From Hirundichthys speculiger (taxonomy: Eukaryota; Chordata; Actinopteri; Beloniformes; Exocoetidae), in the NCBI GenBank assembly GCA_018398805.1, contig JAGFBZ010002320.1, positions 1 to 64,000 of the forward strand: a stretch of DNA of 64,000 nt, read 5' to 3'. Shown here piece after piece: positions 1-10,971 of this stretch (position 1 is its first letter; every line of letters starts with the position of its first letter). A program made the position numbers and the translations under genes. The notes beneath the pieces are model-generated. The model did no database searches. It was not told the DNA's origin and saw only the letters and a list, made by a program, of their open reading frames with translations.

Positions 1-256
1 AATATTATTAACTATAGGTAATATTATTTAATCCTAATTTAAATGAACAATGGCAAGTAAAAAAAACTCCACTAGCTTAAGAAAAACATTTAAGCTAAAC
101 AGTGGCAAGGAAAAACTCTAATTTAAGAGAGAAGAAACCTTGAGCAGGACCTGGCTCATAAAGGGGGTCCTTCCTGAAGACCAGCAAGATAAAGGAAGAG
201 AAGAGGAGGGAGAGAGGACAGAGAGGATGGAGGACAGAGAGAGGAGAGGCACATAC
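1..256. other. AT-rich then purine-rich non-coding stretch
   Basis: No gene is visible. The first 120 bases are AT-rich with a repeated 'ggcaag..aaaaact' phrase, and 190-245 is a GA-rich run. The phrase around 105-175 (short A run, then 'gaagaaaccttgagcaggacc') resembles a dispersed teleost repeat I have seen in other fish sequence, but I cannot name the family and give it low weight. Confidence 0.3.
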
Positions 257-405
257 ACTCTATTGCCAAAAGTATTGGCTCACCTGCCTTGACTCACATA
301 TGAGCTTTAGTGACATCCCGTTCCACTTAGTTCACTTCAGTTTACACTTCAGTTCACTGCACCTAGCAGCTCATTGCACTATTTGTTGTATGTTACACTT
401 GTTAT

Positions 406-1139
406 CAGTGGTTCCCAAACGGTGTGCCGAGGCACACCAGTGTGCCTTGAGACAAGTGCGGGTGTGCCGTGGGATTTTGGGACAACCATACAGTATATTA
501 TTATTGCAATATACAATTACAGAAAAGTAATTATTTTTTAATTTACTATAGGCCTATCACTACTTTGTATGAACTCATTTAATATTACGGAGGCAAGCTC
601 ACAATTCTTAAACAAAAAACCCTCAAAGAGAACTCCATATTTCGCTGATCAGGCAGTTGCGCAGGTGAGAAATATATGACTGTGACACATCAAGACATCC
701 AACGTAAACACACATAACGAGAGGGAAAATGGAGCGCTTTCTTGTGCGGAGCAAACCATCAACCACCAGTGCAGAGGCTGCCGACAACCCACCGAAAGAA
801 AAGAGAAAAAAAACTGTCAACAGACAGTATCACCTAACCCTAACCCCAGTATTCAATTTTGTGACATGTCTGGTTTAAATGGGTGTGTTGCTGCTTTGAT
901 GAAGCCTAAATTGATGAAGTTTCAAATTAATTGTTGAAATATTTCATTTATAAATATTTCATGAGCAATATAGTTGTCTTTGTCATATTTAATTTTATAT
1001 TAGTAAACAATTATCCACATTTACAGATATTTTTCATGATATGAGTGATAACACGTGTTATAAAGGCTATTTGGGTGTGCCTTGAGATTTTTACTTGTCC
1101 TTTGGTGCGCCTTGGGCACAAAAAGTTTGGGAACCACTG
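406..1139 (+). mobile_element. non-autonomous hAT (Charlie-like) element with perfect 8-bp TSD
   Basis: Terminal inverted repeats 'cagtggttcccaaac' (406-420) and its exact complement (1125-1139) bound a 734-bp element. The flanking 8-mers are identical, cttgttat at 398-405 and 1140-1147, the hallmark of hAT insertion. An ATG at 729 opens 'MERFLVRSKPSTTSAEAAD', which looks like the N-terminus of a Charlie/ZBED5-type transposase, and runs into a stop after about 45 codons. The rest of the transposase is deleted. The intact duplication shows this is the youngest layer of the nest. Confidence 0.85.
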
Positions 1140-1296
1140 CTTGTTATATTGCTCTTGTGTGTTTTTTTATATGTGTCTTATAATTATATTGTAAATAGAA
1201 TACTTTCTGTTTTTTATATTGCTATCTAATATTGTGATTTTTTCATGTCTTGCTGCTGCAACACTACAATTTCCCAGTTTGGGATCAATGAAGTAC

Positions 1297-1379
<83 letters not shown>
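1297..1379 (+). repeat. (ATCT)n microsatellite
   Basis: About 21 uninterrupted copies of ATCT directly follow the retroposon tail. Open frames reading 'YLSIYLSI' across it are artefacts of a 4-bp unit without stops. Confidence 0.97.
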
Positions 1380-1413
1380 CCTAATCAATATGATGTGGGT
1401 CCACCCTTTGCAG

Positions 1414-1600
1414 CTAGAACAGCACAACATTTGTGAGGTCAAACACTGATGTTGGCTGAGAAGGTCTGGCTCTCAGTCTCTGCTCTAATTCATCCCAAAG
1501 CTGTTCTGTCGGGTTGAAGTCAAGTTCATCCACACCAGACTCTGCCATCCATGTCTTTATGGACCTTGCTTTGTGCACTGGTGCACAGTCATGTTGATGA
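1414..1600 (-). pseudogene. Tc1 transposase C-terminal fragment
   Basis: Read on the minus strand, the fragment has 'HQHDCAPVHKARSIKTWM', then 'DFNPTEQLWDELEQRLRA'. The latter matches the Tc1 block holding the last acidic residue of the DDE triad (NP-x-E-x-LW). The stretch between the second D and this E is shortened by deletion and there is no start or N-terminal DNA-binding region. It is a dead remnant of the interrupted Tc1 element. Confidence 0.75.
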
Positions 1601-2408
1601 CATGATGAGATTTCAAAAGCCTTTGCAATTTGATGTCGAAGAACATTGTTTTCAAAGTATTCAGTAATCTTTTTTTGCACTCTTTCATTGAATCGAAGAG
1701 CTTCTGCCCATCTTTCCTTCTGATTTGAAAGCCCATCGTAGATTTGAAAGTATTTTAGTTTTCATTTTATTCACATTTAAAAAATGTCTAAACTTTTCCA
1801 GAATTTAGGTTGTCGACACGTGAAAAAATATGAAAGAGATTATTTCCAAGCTTCAACAAGTAATTTTCTCTTAGTATTGGAAGATTGCATTCTTTTTTCT
1901 GCAAGTTCCCTTACAAAGCAACTCAACGGAAAATTCACATTAGTTGCTTCCTTATAGTTCAGTTAAAATCCCTCTTAATTCAATCTTTTATTTTCAGGAA
2001 AAAGTGTTTTTGTCTCTTCTCCTTCAACTGAACTAATATCATTTATTCGGTACTCTGACTCATAATAATAGTTTTATTTATAGTAAGAAAACCTTCAAAA
2101 CAGTAATTATTGTGATGTGAATTGATACTATGCCTTTAGGCTCTGTTGTGCAACTGGATCTGTATAGTGTGCACATCCTTGTAATGAGTGTGTCTGCCTG
2201 TGTGCAGACACATCAGTATGAGTTATCCAGTATGTGAGTCAGCCTCTGTATTTTGCCATCAGTTCGTCTGCCCTCCTCTCTGACTGGGCAGAGGTTACCT
2301 AACAGTGAGCATCATGTTGCAGGGATCATGTTTGTACACAGATCCTCATATTGCAGCCAAGCAGTTCCTGCAGCTGTTGGCAGCACCGGTCTGATCTTCT
2401 ATACTTAC
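1601..2408. other. intergenic or intronic, no gene seen
   Basis: 1601-1745 is reminiscent of another dispersed fish repeat (phrase 'cttctgcccatctttccttctg' near 1698), at low certainty. The remainder is AT-rich with no convincing coding frame, RNA gene or repeat boundary. If 2409-2536 is a true minus-strand exon, this stretch is the intron downstream of it. Confidence 0.35.
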
Positions 2409-2536
2409 CCCATTTTAATCAAGCCTCTGTGTTTCTTTTTCTCCTCCAGCAGGTCATTGACTGATCCCAGAGTTTCCAGCTTCCTTTCTTCAAATCTCCT
2501 CAGTATTTGTTGCACCAAGCCAGACGTGGCCCTGAG
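2409..2536 (-). CDS. candidate single internal exon of an unidentified host gene
   Basis: Minus strand. A strong polypyrimidine tract (complement of 2541-2575) ends in 'cttctag' at 2537, followed by an open frame of 42 codons and a near-consensus donor, 'ATGGG|GTAAGTAT', at 2408. The exon could also start at 2531 using the next AG; either choice keeps the same frame. The peptide includes 'SGLVQQILRRFEERKLE' and 'SVNDLLEEKKK', is charged and predicted helical or coiled-coil-like, and has ordinary codon use. I do not recognise the protein. No partner exon was found within the window, so it is a lone candidate. A chance ORF with good splice sites is the alternative. Confidence 0.45.
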
Positions 2537-2932
2537 CTAGAAGAGAGAGAAAAAGAAAGAAAAAGAAAAAAAAAAGCACATCAATCAATGAGCTGCCATT
2601 TCTAAATATAATAAGAAACTATCACAGTGGAGATAACTGCACTGCCAAGTGCTGCTGCTTCTGACTGCTCAGCTCCAAGAGACAGTGAGCAACAGAGACC
2701 TGAGGCTCGAATAGCAGATGTATCCTGATACTGTAAAACAAACCATAACCTTCTTTTTCAAATTCAATTAGATGCTGAGCCAATTACATAATTAGTGTTT
2801 CTCTGTCAGGAGGGACAAACAAACATTGTATAACACACAATCATACCAGAAGCTTATTCAAGGTTATGTGTGTGTTGAACTAATCAGCGTTTTCACAGGT
2901 TCCTGTTTAACAGTCTGAAGACTAGCAACATA

Positions 2933-3385
2933 CAGTAATCCCCCACTCTTCACGGTTAATGGGGGCTGTGACCCCCCCGCGATAGGTGAAAACCGCGATG
3001 TACATGTACATGTATATGTACATACAGTATAGATGTACATGTGTACGCAAAATCTATGAAAGGTACACTCACTGACGATCTCTCTTCTGTGTGTAGCTGA
3101 TGAGAGCCAGAGATGGGAGATGCAGGGATGCGTGTCAGCCAATCAGCGTACAGACAACCGACGGCACAGTAATGTCCGTCATAGCAGCCAATCACAGGCC
3201 TCGATATTCGTTCATGGAGCCTCCCGTGTCGGCTCTTGTTGCTTCCCAAGACTCCTTCTTAATGTGATGGGTCTCGCTTCAGACTCGCGCACTTCGTTAA
3301 AATCTTTTTTCGAATATTTTTTTTCTATGAATATTTTTTGAAACTTCTGCAATGTACTGAGACCGCGAAATGTGAGGGATTACTT
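2933..3385 (+). mobile_element. TA-flanked mariner/Tigger-like MITE, copy 1
   Basis: The left end is 'cagtaatccccca' at 2933 preceded by TA. The right end is 'tgtgagggattact' to 3385 followed by TA. A 'gcggt/accgcg' motif sits just inside each end, as in the copies at 34900, 49101 and 52614. No transposase is present. A short 'atgtacatgtac' palindromic run sits at 2998-3040. TA duplication plus these ends points to a pogo/Tigger-like family, an inference from the terminal motif. Confidence 0.65.
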
Positions 3386-4799
3386 TATAACATTTGCATG
3401 AACAAAGTAGTTTGTCATCCCATCATTTACAATTATTGAGTATTTTTAACAGTTTTTAGTAAGAAAAGGAACCAAATGTGGTACATGTACAGAAACCCCT
3501 AAGCATTAAAAAATATAAATAAATAAATAAAAACAAAGCAGTGCAGTTACATCTAAACAAGAATTAAACACATTTTATAACCAAGTACAACAATATATAA
3601 GCAGTGCAGTGAAGAACACTTGAGAAAAAAATGACACAATTGCACTCAGTGCATTACAGCTACAGCTCATATTAAAGTCATAGGTTGAAAACAGCCCTCT
3701 GGAGCATTTATGAATTATAAGTTCTCTCACACACAAAAAGATTACTAAAAAAAAAAAACCCAACAACAACAAAAAAGAAAAACATAAAGCATTCTACCTC
3801 ATTTTGAACCCAGACTCCTCTACTTTATCCTGCATCCAACGCTTCAACATCTTTCAGCCACACGAGGAGAAATATAACCAAATACTGTCATTCAAAGCTG
3901 AGATCACATGACTTCTGACTTGGCAGCCCCCCCCCACCCCCACCCCCACCCCCTCCCTGGGATGCTGGAAGGGAGAATGCTGTGGCTGCAACATCCAAGG
4001 CTTTGACAAGCAGCTGACACACTGAAATGCGCCTCCCACCTCCCCTTTCTCCATCCCAGGAGTGCTGCATGATTGACATGGTTTGCAGTTTTAAAAATCT
4101 TTTTCCATCCATAAATACTCTTGATTCTCGAACCATGTATGAAACTTAACTCCTTCACATTTTATTCATTACTGAATCTGTAAATTTAAGGTGGGTTTAA
4201 ACCTTATCTTGGTTCTTTGCTCTCAGCTTTGTACTCCATTGTAGGAGATACTCCTTCTCCCCTCTGCACCCATTTGCTCAGACAGTAAATTCGCCCTAAC
4301 AATCCCACTGAAACTGAGAGGCTTCACAGGGTGGTAAAAAGAAACAAGTTATTGAAACTGACTGAAGTGACCCATTTATCTATTAGTTTTATTTTCTTTC
4401 TTTCTATCCAGCTAGTCTTGAAATCACTGAGCCAGTTCCTGTTGTTCCAGCCCTTTAACAGCAGGGAGTCTTCCACCTCCCTAAACCCGGATCTTACCTG
4501 CATAAGATCCAGTTGTGCGTCTTGGCGCAGAACGAATCATTGGATGCGCATTTAAAGATCACAAACAATTAATGTTCCTGTCCCTCCTCGACCACCAACA
4601 GTTTCAGACATATCGGAAAAAAATTCCCGCATCCAACCTTTTACAGCTTGACAAAGATCTCCTTAGTTTCCTCCACAGCAGACATCTGAATGAGAGCTGC
4701 CACAGCTGCACATTTATTCCATTTGGACGCGCTCTTTTACGCGCTGACATGCGAGTTGCGCTTTCTGCAAACTCGGTATCTTGTGATCGCTTGTTTAGG
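3386..4799. other. no gene seen
   Basis: AT-rich, with A-runs around 3505-3535 and 3740-3785. The short open frames here lack splice or codon support. The only clear structure is the C-rich run annotated separately. Confidence 0.4.
3927..3957 (+). repeat. C-rich low-complexity tract (CCCCCA)n
   Basis: A run of C broken by single A bases at about 6-bp spacing. It could form G-quadruplex structure on the minus strand; this is inferred from composition only. Confidence 0.9.
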
Positions 4800-5044
<245 letters not shown>

Positions 5045-5061
5045 GGTGCAACGGCTGTGTT

Positions 5062-6130
5062 ATGTTTTTGTTTGTGTCTATGTATAAATAAATGTTTGTT
5101 AAAATTAGTCGTGATTCCTTGATTGATTTGCCCAGCGAATCCAACTCGACAAGAACTTGCGTCTAATAAGAAACTGATATAACTAGTTTCCCTCTTATCT
5201 ATGAAAGAGGGTGATCCCGCTTAATTTTATTAATTATTAATTAAATTGATTTTTTATTATTATGAATTTTTTATTTTAATTTTTTATTAATTATGAATAA
5301 TTACGAGGTGAACCTCTACATCTGAGTCCGAAATGTTTAACAGGTGTGTTGAGAAAACAGCCTCTAAACACTCTTAAAGCCAACATGCCATGAATATGTT
5401 CACCTCCTTCCAGAGTGTTTTGTGGCTCAGCTGGTGTGGTGAGCTTGTGAAAGGCAGGCTAATGTTAGCACAGCTGGAGGCCACAGCAGGAACACAACAA
5501 ACTTGCCAGAGTGCACAGTAAGGATAAGGATCAAGAGGACCCCTGGTGATATGAACAGATATTCATATTTTCTTTTTTTCCTCCATTTTGAAGCTCAGCT
5601 CATGTGCAACCGTGATTTTCAAACATGGAAAAACTTGGTTTTCAAAAGTCTTCTCAGTGGCCAAAAATGCTAAAATACACTTTTAAGTGTCTGAGACCAA
5701 TAACTAAATCCTGCTCAGTCACAGTTGAATGCGGTGTTGTTGTACTGTTAAGAAGACAACTTTCACAGACAAATAGCTCTCTATTTTTTGTTGTTGTCCT
5801 CTACTGAAACACTGTTTCCTATTAGGGGTGGATGTGTGCCAGATTCTGCATAACTGTTGAGAGAAAAAGCAAGGAATCTTTATTAATGAACTGTGGCAAA
5901 GTGCTGTGTCATGGTGGTACTACAAATGTTTAGGTGTAATCATGTGCTCGTGTGCCCAGACATGCTGTGCTTGCTACTCAGCATGTGGCAGAAAATGACA
6001 AACTGCACACTGTGTGCCGGTATGTAGCCTCGACTTAGGACTCAGTTCCAACTCTGACAGCTGCTGCGATATTTCTCTGCACAATAACGAGTCTGAAGCC
6101 ACCAGCAGACACTGAACCCAAAAAACTAAC
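5062..6130. other. no gene seen
   Basis: Begins AT-rich (5220-5300), then mixed composition. No RNA gene, no convincing exon and no repeat edge was recognised. Confidence 0.4.
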
Positions 6131-6181
6131 TCCTAACCCTAACCCCTAACCCTAACCCTAACCCCAACCCCCAACCCTAAC
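6131..6181 (+). repeat. short interstitial telomere-like block (CCCTAA)n
   Basis: About eight copies of CCCTAA and the variant CCCCTAA/CCCCAA on the plus strand. It is short and degenerate and lies in the opposite orientation to the large TTAGGG-like array at 56984-57872. Confidence 0.85.
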
Positions 6182-6835
6182 GTGGATCCAAAGTGGCGTA
6201 CGGCAGAGTAGTAGATGATCCGCAGTGTTGTTAGAAATTCTGCAGGCATCTCCGTTGTCCTGAATACCTGCTCTCTGAGACTCTGGTACGAGTCGTTGCG
6301 TAAAGCCAAACCAAAGTACTGGTGGAAATGGTTTGTGAATGGGTGGAGTACCAGCACCAGACCTATTTCAGAAGAGAGGGTTCTTTGGGAAGTGAGTCAG
6401 TATGGCTGGCCAGGCCAGTGTGCTCGTTCTTGACTGCACAAAAGGACTTTGTTTCTAGAGCTGGTGGAGAAACCAGAAGAATCAATAACCGAGGGATTGT
6501 TTCGACAATGGACACCATCACGACTGGCGTGCGGAGCAGACGACTCGCCGTGGTCATAACTCATGTCACGGACTACAAAGTCCAGCGGATAACCACTTCA
6601 CTTCCATAAACAGGTGCTCTGAAATCAAAGCGCCGCCTAAAACTGAAGCCGAGGTTGACTCCTATTTCCTGGAGCCAGGAGAAGACAGAACGGGCCACCA
6701 CCTGCTTGTTCTGGACAGGTTTCAGTCCAGAAGGGCTGAGGATGACTGACGGCGGGTAAAACAGGAGGAAGGGAGGGGACGATGAATCAGAGAAGCTCTG
6801 GCCATGCTTATTATTCTTTATGCGTGTCAACTACC
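6182..6835. other. ORF-rich stretch of unknown nature
   Basis: Both strands carry moderately long open frames. The minus-strand frame near 6190-6357 reads 'NHFHQYFGLALRNDSYQSL' and 'MPAEFLTTLRIIYYSAVRH', preceded by a pyrimidine-rich run ending in TAG. The plus strand reads 'AKPKYWWKWFVNGWSTS'. Neither is recognised and they overlap, so at most one is real. It could be a degraded transposon gene or a chance ORF. It abuts the CCCTAA block directly. Confidence 0.25.
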
Positions 6836-7225
6836 GCCACATACCAGTGGTACAGCGAGCGCGTAAACCAGAACCGGCCTCTGAGTTGTCTTAGTAACTG
6901 CAGACAAACTTGCGCTTTCACCCTGCTTTTACTTTTCTTTTTTTAAAACGTATCAAATTTACCACATTTAAGAAATGTTCCCTGTAAAAGAAGGAACCTG
7001 AGGCCAGATAGCTGGATGAGCACTAACATGAGAGTCTTCTTTGTCTTAAAGCAGACACATTGTGTTTTTCTCATTTATCTGCAATTGTATTATGATGATT
7101 TATCATCTTGGACGGTAAAAAACAAGGTAAAAATAAATGGTGTAGTATTCCCACGTACAAAAACTGAGGGTGCTGAGACTGTTTCCTTCTGGATAAAATA
7201 TATTTTTTCTAACATTGGCTCTCTG
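6836..7225. other. no gene seen
   Basis: Mixed to AT-rich sequence leading into the LINE 3' end. No feature was recognised. Confidence 0.35.
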
Positions 7226-7459
7226 TGATGTAATGGATTCGGGTCTGGGGGACAGCAGCCTAAGCAGAGACCATGATCACCTCCTCCAGCTCTTCCAGGA
7301 GAACACCAGGTCCTCCCAGACCAACCGAGAGACACAATCTGCCCGAAACACATCCAGGTGGCATCCTGACCAGATAAACCACCTCAGCTAGCAGCTAGCT
7401 GCTGCTCCGCTAGAGGAGCAGCGGCTCTACCTTGAGTCCCTACCGAATGACTGAACTTC

Positions 7460-7711
7460 TCACCCTGTCTCTAAAGGAGAGTCCAGCCACCCTGCCGCTT
7501 CTATCAACGATCTCATTCCTCTGGTCACTACCCCCAGTTGGTTACCACAGGTGAGGGTAGGAATGAGGATCGACTGGCAAACACAGAGCTTTGCCTTTTG
7601 GCTCAGCTCTCTCTTCACCACAGCAGACCGGTACCAGAGTTCGCACCGCTGCAGATGCACCAATCCGCCTGTCCATGTCCTGCTCCCTTCTTCCCTCAAG
7701 ACCCAGAGAGA
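7460..7711 (-). pseudogene. RTE reverse transcriptase C-terminal fragment
   Basis: Recognisable family residues (see the enclosing LINE) without start, RT palm or YADD motif. The frame ends in unrelated sequence near 7470. It is truncated upstream by the MITE insertion. Confidence 0.7.
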
Positions 7712-8277
7712 TTTAGGGCCGATTCCAGTTCCTCCCTTAACCCTCAATCTCAACCCTCGTTCTTAATCCTCGATATTTGGCCCTCAGTCTTGGTCCTCGA
7801 AAGTAAATGTAATGGCTATCTCGTGACTTAGAAATGGTTCACCCCTTGAGTGCAGTTACGTCTTCAGACTGTGGGGGGCGGCCTTACATCAAAGCTACAT
7901 CCAGTCTGTTAAGAAAACGACAACGACGAAGAAGAAGGAGAAGACGTAAAAAGAAGAATAAGATACTATAAATAGATGTAACGAAGACAATAAGATAGTT
8001 TCGTAACATTTATATCTTTATTAACTACGAAAATACTTACATTTGGAGCTAGCATTTTTAGGCGCCATCCTTTTCGAATACGTCTTGGCGAAAATACGCA
8101 ATGCCTTCTGGGTAGCCCTTACTTCCAAGGGTGGTGCGGGAGAATCTCAATATTGAGGGTGATACAGCCCTAAAACTTGTCCCTCAACTTGACTTTCTAA
8201 GAATCGGGACAAGATTTGCACTTTTGAGATTGAGGGTTGAGATTGGGGGTTAAGGGACGAACTGGAGTTTGCCTTTA
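7712..8277 (+). mobile_element. inverted-repeat element (family 'CCCTTAACCCTCAATC'), copy 1
   Basis: The ends are inverted repeats of about 35 bp: 'ttccagttcctcccttaacc' near 7722 and its near-complement around 8232-8268, with 'ctcaatctcaaccct' just inside. Insertion into the RTE LINE left TTTA-like bases at both junctions, which suggests a 3-4-bp duplication, not 8 bp. On the minus strand 'ATGGCGCCTAAAAATGCTAG' (start at about 8065) begins a short frame that reaches a perfect-looking donor (AAAT|GTAAGTAT), as if a first exon of a transposase survived. A related copy lies at 34313-34660. Superfamily not assigned. Confidence 0.6.
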
Positions 8278-8325
8278 AACTCGTCCACTTGAGACACAAC
8301 CTCACTCTCAACCTGGAGAGAGAAC

Positions 8326-9476
8326 CATATATCATCGCCAACAGTCAATCGTTCTCTTTGCGTCCCCGCTAACAGTCAAAAGTGTTTTTTTACTTCTTGG
8401 CTGCAGATGCTCTCTAACTCAGTCAACATTTTCCCTCAAATCTACACCTGTTAACACCGATGTATACAGAAAAAGAGATGTATAGACACTTAAGTGGCTG
8501 GGAGATGACAGCAGAGCAGGTAATGATCATAGTATTGACTGAAGACACATCCAGCTGTGACCTTTTGCAGATGTGGTTTCTGTCTGAATCTGATTCTGGC
8601 TGGAACCTCTGTGGAAGGATTTGAGGTACTGGGGCGTTGACGGGAAATTTTGAGACTCTACCACTGATAACACTCTTGGATGTTGAATGTGAAACTGAGT
8701 CCGTTTGGCAGTTGAGCCATAAGCTCCGCCCCCTCGACAAGCCTGCGGGAATTCAACCAATCAAAAACCACCTGAGCCAAAACTGCTTGCTTTGTTTTTG
8801 GTCTGAAATATATAATATGAAACATATTAAAATGTCACGAGAGGCTTAGGCTCACAAAAAAGACGATTATCTAAATACAGAGGAGTTGGGCATGAACATG
8901 ATTGATGAAAAGCTTGGAGGCAAAAAAAAAATGCTAAAATTGCTGCAAGAAGAGCTGAAATGCTGATTAAAGTGTTATAAAAGACAAAATGATCAAGGGC
9001 AGCTAAAGAAAATGCCAGAAATGAGGCTAAAAGACAGCAGTCACATGTCTCAAGGCATAATTTAACTTTAGTTCTCAAACCTCAAAGCAATAACAAAAAT
9101 CTCAGCTTTTCAAAAAACACTAAAGCAAAACAAAAAGTAGACCAGGGGTTAAATGAAGCCACAACAGCTACTCTGATTCCCAAACAGCAGTGTAACTGCT
9201 GAGGACTTTGACCAGACTCACTGATTCAAATACTTTTGTTTTCTCCATTTCTGTGTCACATTTCTACTACTATCTAATGGAAGAACTGTCTTATTCCTCT
9301 TAAAATAATTACCACGATAGCTTAATCTTTGTGACACTGCAAACATCCTCACAAACTGGCAGGATAGTGGAGTAAACGTCTTTATTTCCTCCTGATATTC
9401 ACACCTGTGTTCTGGACGGGGTTGAAGTCTCATCACTGTGTAGGAATAAAAGGGCCTGTCACCAGCTAAACCTTAA
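8326..9476. other. no gene seen
   Basis: AT-rich with several unsupported short open frames. A-rich between 8860 and 9130. No repeat edges or RNA genes recognised. Confidence 0.35.
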
Positions 9477-10591
9477 CATCAATACCATCAATACCATCAG
9501 TACCATCAATACCATCAATACCATCAATACCATCAGAACCATCAGAACCATCAGAACCACCAGTACCATCAGTACCATCAGTACCAACAAATACCATCAG
9601 TCCCATCAATACCCTCAGTCCCATCAATACCATCAGTACCATCAGAACCATCGGTACCATCAATACCATCAGTGTCATCAATACCATCAATACCCTCAAT
9701 ACCATCAATACCATCAGTACCATCAATACCATCAGTACCATCAATACCATCAGTATCATCAGTCCCATCAATTACATCAGTACCATCAATACCATCAATA
9801 CCATCAGTACCATCAGTACCAACAATACCATCAGTACCATCAATACCATCAATATCTACAATACCATCAATACCATCAGTACCATCAGTCTCATCAATAC
9901 CATCAGAACCATCAATACCATCAGTACCATCAGTCCATCAATACCATACATACCCATCAGTACCATCAGTACCATCAGTACCATCAGTACCATCAGTACC
10001 ATCAGTAACCATCAATACCATCAGAACCATACCATCAATACCATCAGTACCATCAGTCCCATCAATACCATCAGAACCATCAATACCATCAGTACCATCA
10101 GTCCCATCAATACCAACAATACCATCAATACCATCAGTCCCATCAGTACCATCAGTCCCATCAATACCATCAGAACCATCAATACCATCAGTCCCATCAG
10201 TTCCATCAGTACCATCAATACCATCAATATCTACAATACCATCATCATACCATCAGTACCATCAGTCCCATCAATACCATCAGAACCATCAATACCATCA
10301 GAACCATCAATACCATCAGTACCATCAGTCCCATCAATACCAACAATACCATCAATACCATCAGTCCCATCAATACCATCAGTCCCATCAATACCATCAG
10401 AACCATCAGTTCCATCAGTACCATCAATACTATCAATATCTACAATACCATCAATACCATCAGAACCATCAATACCATCAATACCATCAGTCCCATCAAT
10501 ACCATCAGTACCATCAATACCATCAGTATCATCAATACCATCAGTACCATCAATACCATAGATATTATCAGTCCCATCAGTACCATCAATA
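9477..10591 (+). repeat. 9-bp minisatellite (TACCATCAR)n, 1.1 kb
   Basis: About 120 copies of a 9-bp unit with variants TACCATCAG, TACCATCAA, TCCCATCAA, AACCATCAG and TATCATCAG. Because 9 is a multiple of 3 and the unit lacks stops in most frames, long frames run through it on both strands ('PSIPSVPSIPS' plus, 'DGTDGIDGTDG' minus). The plus-strand 314-codon frame changes from PSI/PSV to HQY repeats at an indel near 10240, showing it is not under coding constraint. Confidence 0.97.
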
Positions 10592-10834
10592 CGAGTCTTG
10601 TCTGTATGTACAATAAAGATGGTTCTATTACCTGTTCTATTGATTAGACATTGATACATTAGTTGGAACATATAAGCCATTGAAACAATGGTTCAAATCA
10701 TCATGAAAAATCATCTTACAGACTGTTTCCTGTACAATATGTTTAATGTGTTTAATATGTGTCAGGTTGAACCAAGAAAAGTTTGAAAATAAGGTTTTTT
10801 ATTTTACAAGGACATCATTTTTTTTTTTTTTAAA
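10592..10834. other. spacer, no gene seen
   Basis: AT-rich with a T12 run at about 10819. Nothing recognised. Confidence 0.35.
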
Positions 10835-10971
10835 AAGGCCTGGATAGACGACCTGTCCAGGTGGACCCCTGCCTTTCACCCATAGAGAGCTGGGATGGGC
10901 TCCAGCAGATCCTCGTGACCCTGCAGAGGATTGAACGGGCACAGATGATGGATGGATGGATGGATGGAAGC
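10835..10971 (+). mobile_element. retroposon 3' tail ending in (GGAT)n
   Basis: The phrase 'gagctgggatgggctccagc' (about 10887), then 'cctcgtgaccctgcagagga' and a GGAT/ATGG run at 10946-10968, is the familiar 3' end of a fish non-LTR retroposon. Only the tail is present; clade not assigned. Confidence 0.6.

Larger units (their letters stand above)
322..1388 (+). mobile_element. retroposon 3' tail ending in (ATCT)n, inserted in Tc1
   Basis: The segment between the two Tc1 pieces ends in 'acaatttcccagtttggg', then 'atcaatgaagtac' and a tetranucleotide run. This is the usual look of the 3' tail of fish LINE or SINE retroposons, whose last bases seed a microsatellite. The body (322-405 and 1148-1290) is T-rich and non-coding. 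A hAT element at 406-1139 lies inside it. The family is not assigned; boundaries are set by where Tc1 similarity stops and restarts. Confidence 0.5.
257..1597 (-). mobile_element. Tc1/mariner remnant, interrupted
   Basis: 257-321 is a Tc1-type end ('ctattgccaaaagtattgg' near 260). Tc1 sequence resumes at about 1389 and reads leftward as the C-terminal part of a transposase to about 1597. The 1.07 kb between the two pieces is a later insertion: a retroposon tail with an ATCT tract that in turn holds a hAT element. The internal Tc1 sequence also has deletions, so nothing functional remains. The family is known to use TA targets and a DDE transposase. The right end of the element was not found. 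Confidence 0.7.
7226..8325 (-). mobile_element. RTE (Rex3-like) LINE 3' fragment, split by a MITE
   Basis: The minus-strand translation of 7460-7710 includes 'SAVVKRELSQKAKLCVCQSI', then 'PTLTCGNQLGVVT', the C-terminal part of the RTE-clade ORF as I know it (VVVKRELS-x-KAKL-x-IY, PTLTYGHELWV). 7226-7450 holds the degraded C-terminus and 3' end. RTE sequence resumes at about 8278-8325, the part that lies 5' in the LINE, so the 7712-8277 MITE landed inside it. Frameshifts and stops make it non-functional. No RT catalytic core is present. Confidence 0.75.

Noticed and set aside
9672..10616. 314-codon plus-strand frame of PSI/PSV and HQY repeats
   Set aside because: It is the translation of a 9-bp minisatellite; repeat register changes within the frame and the opposite strand is equally open.
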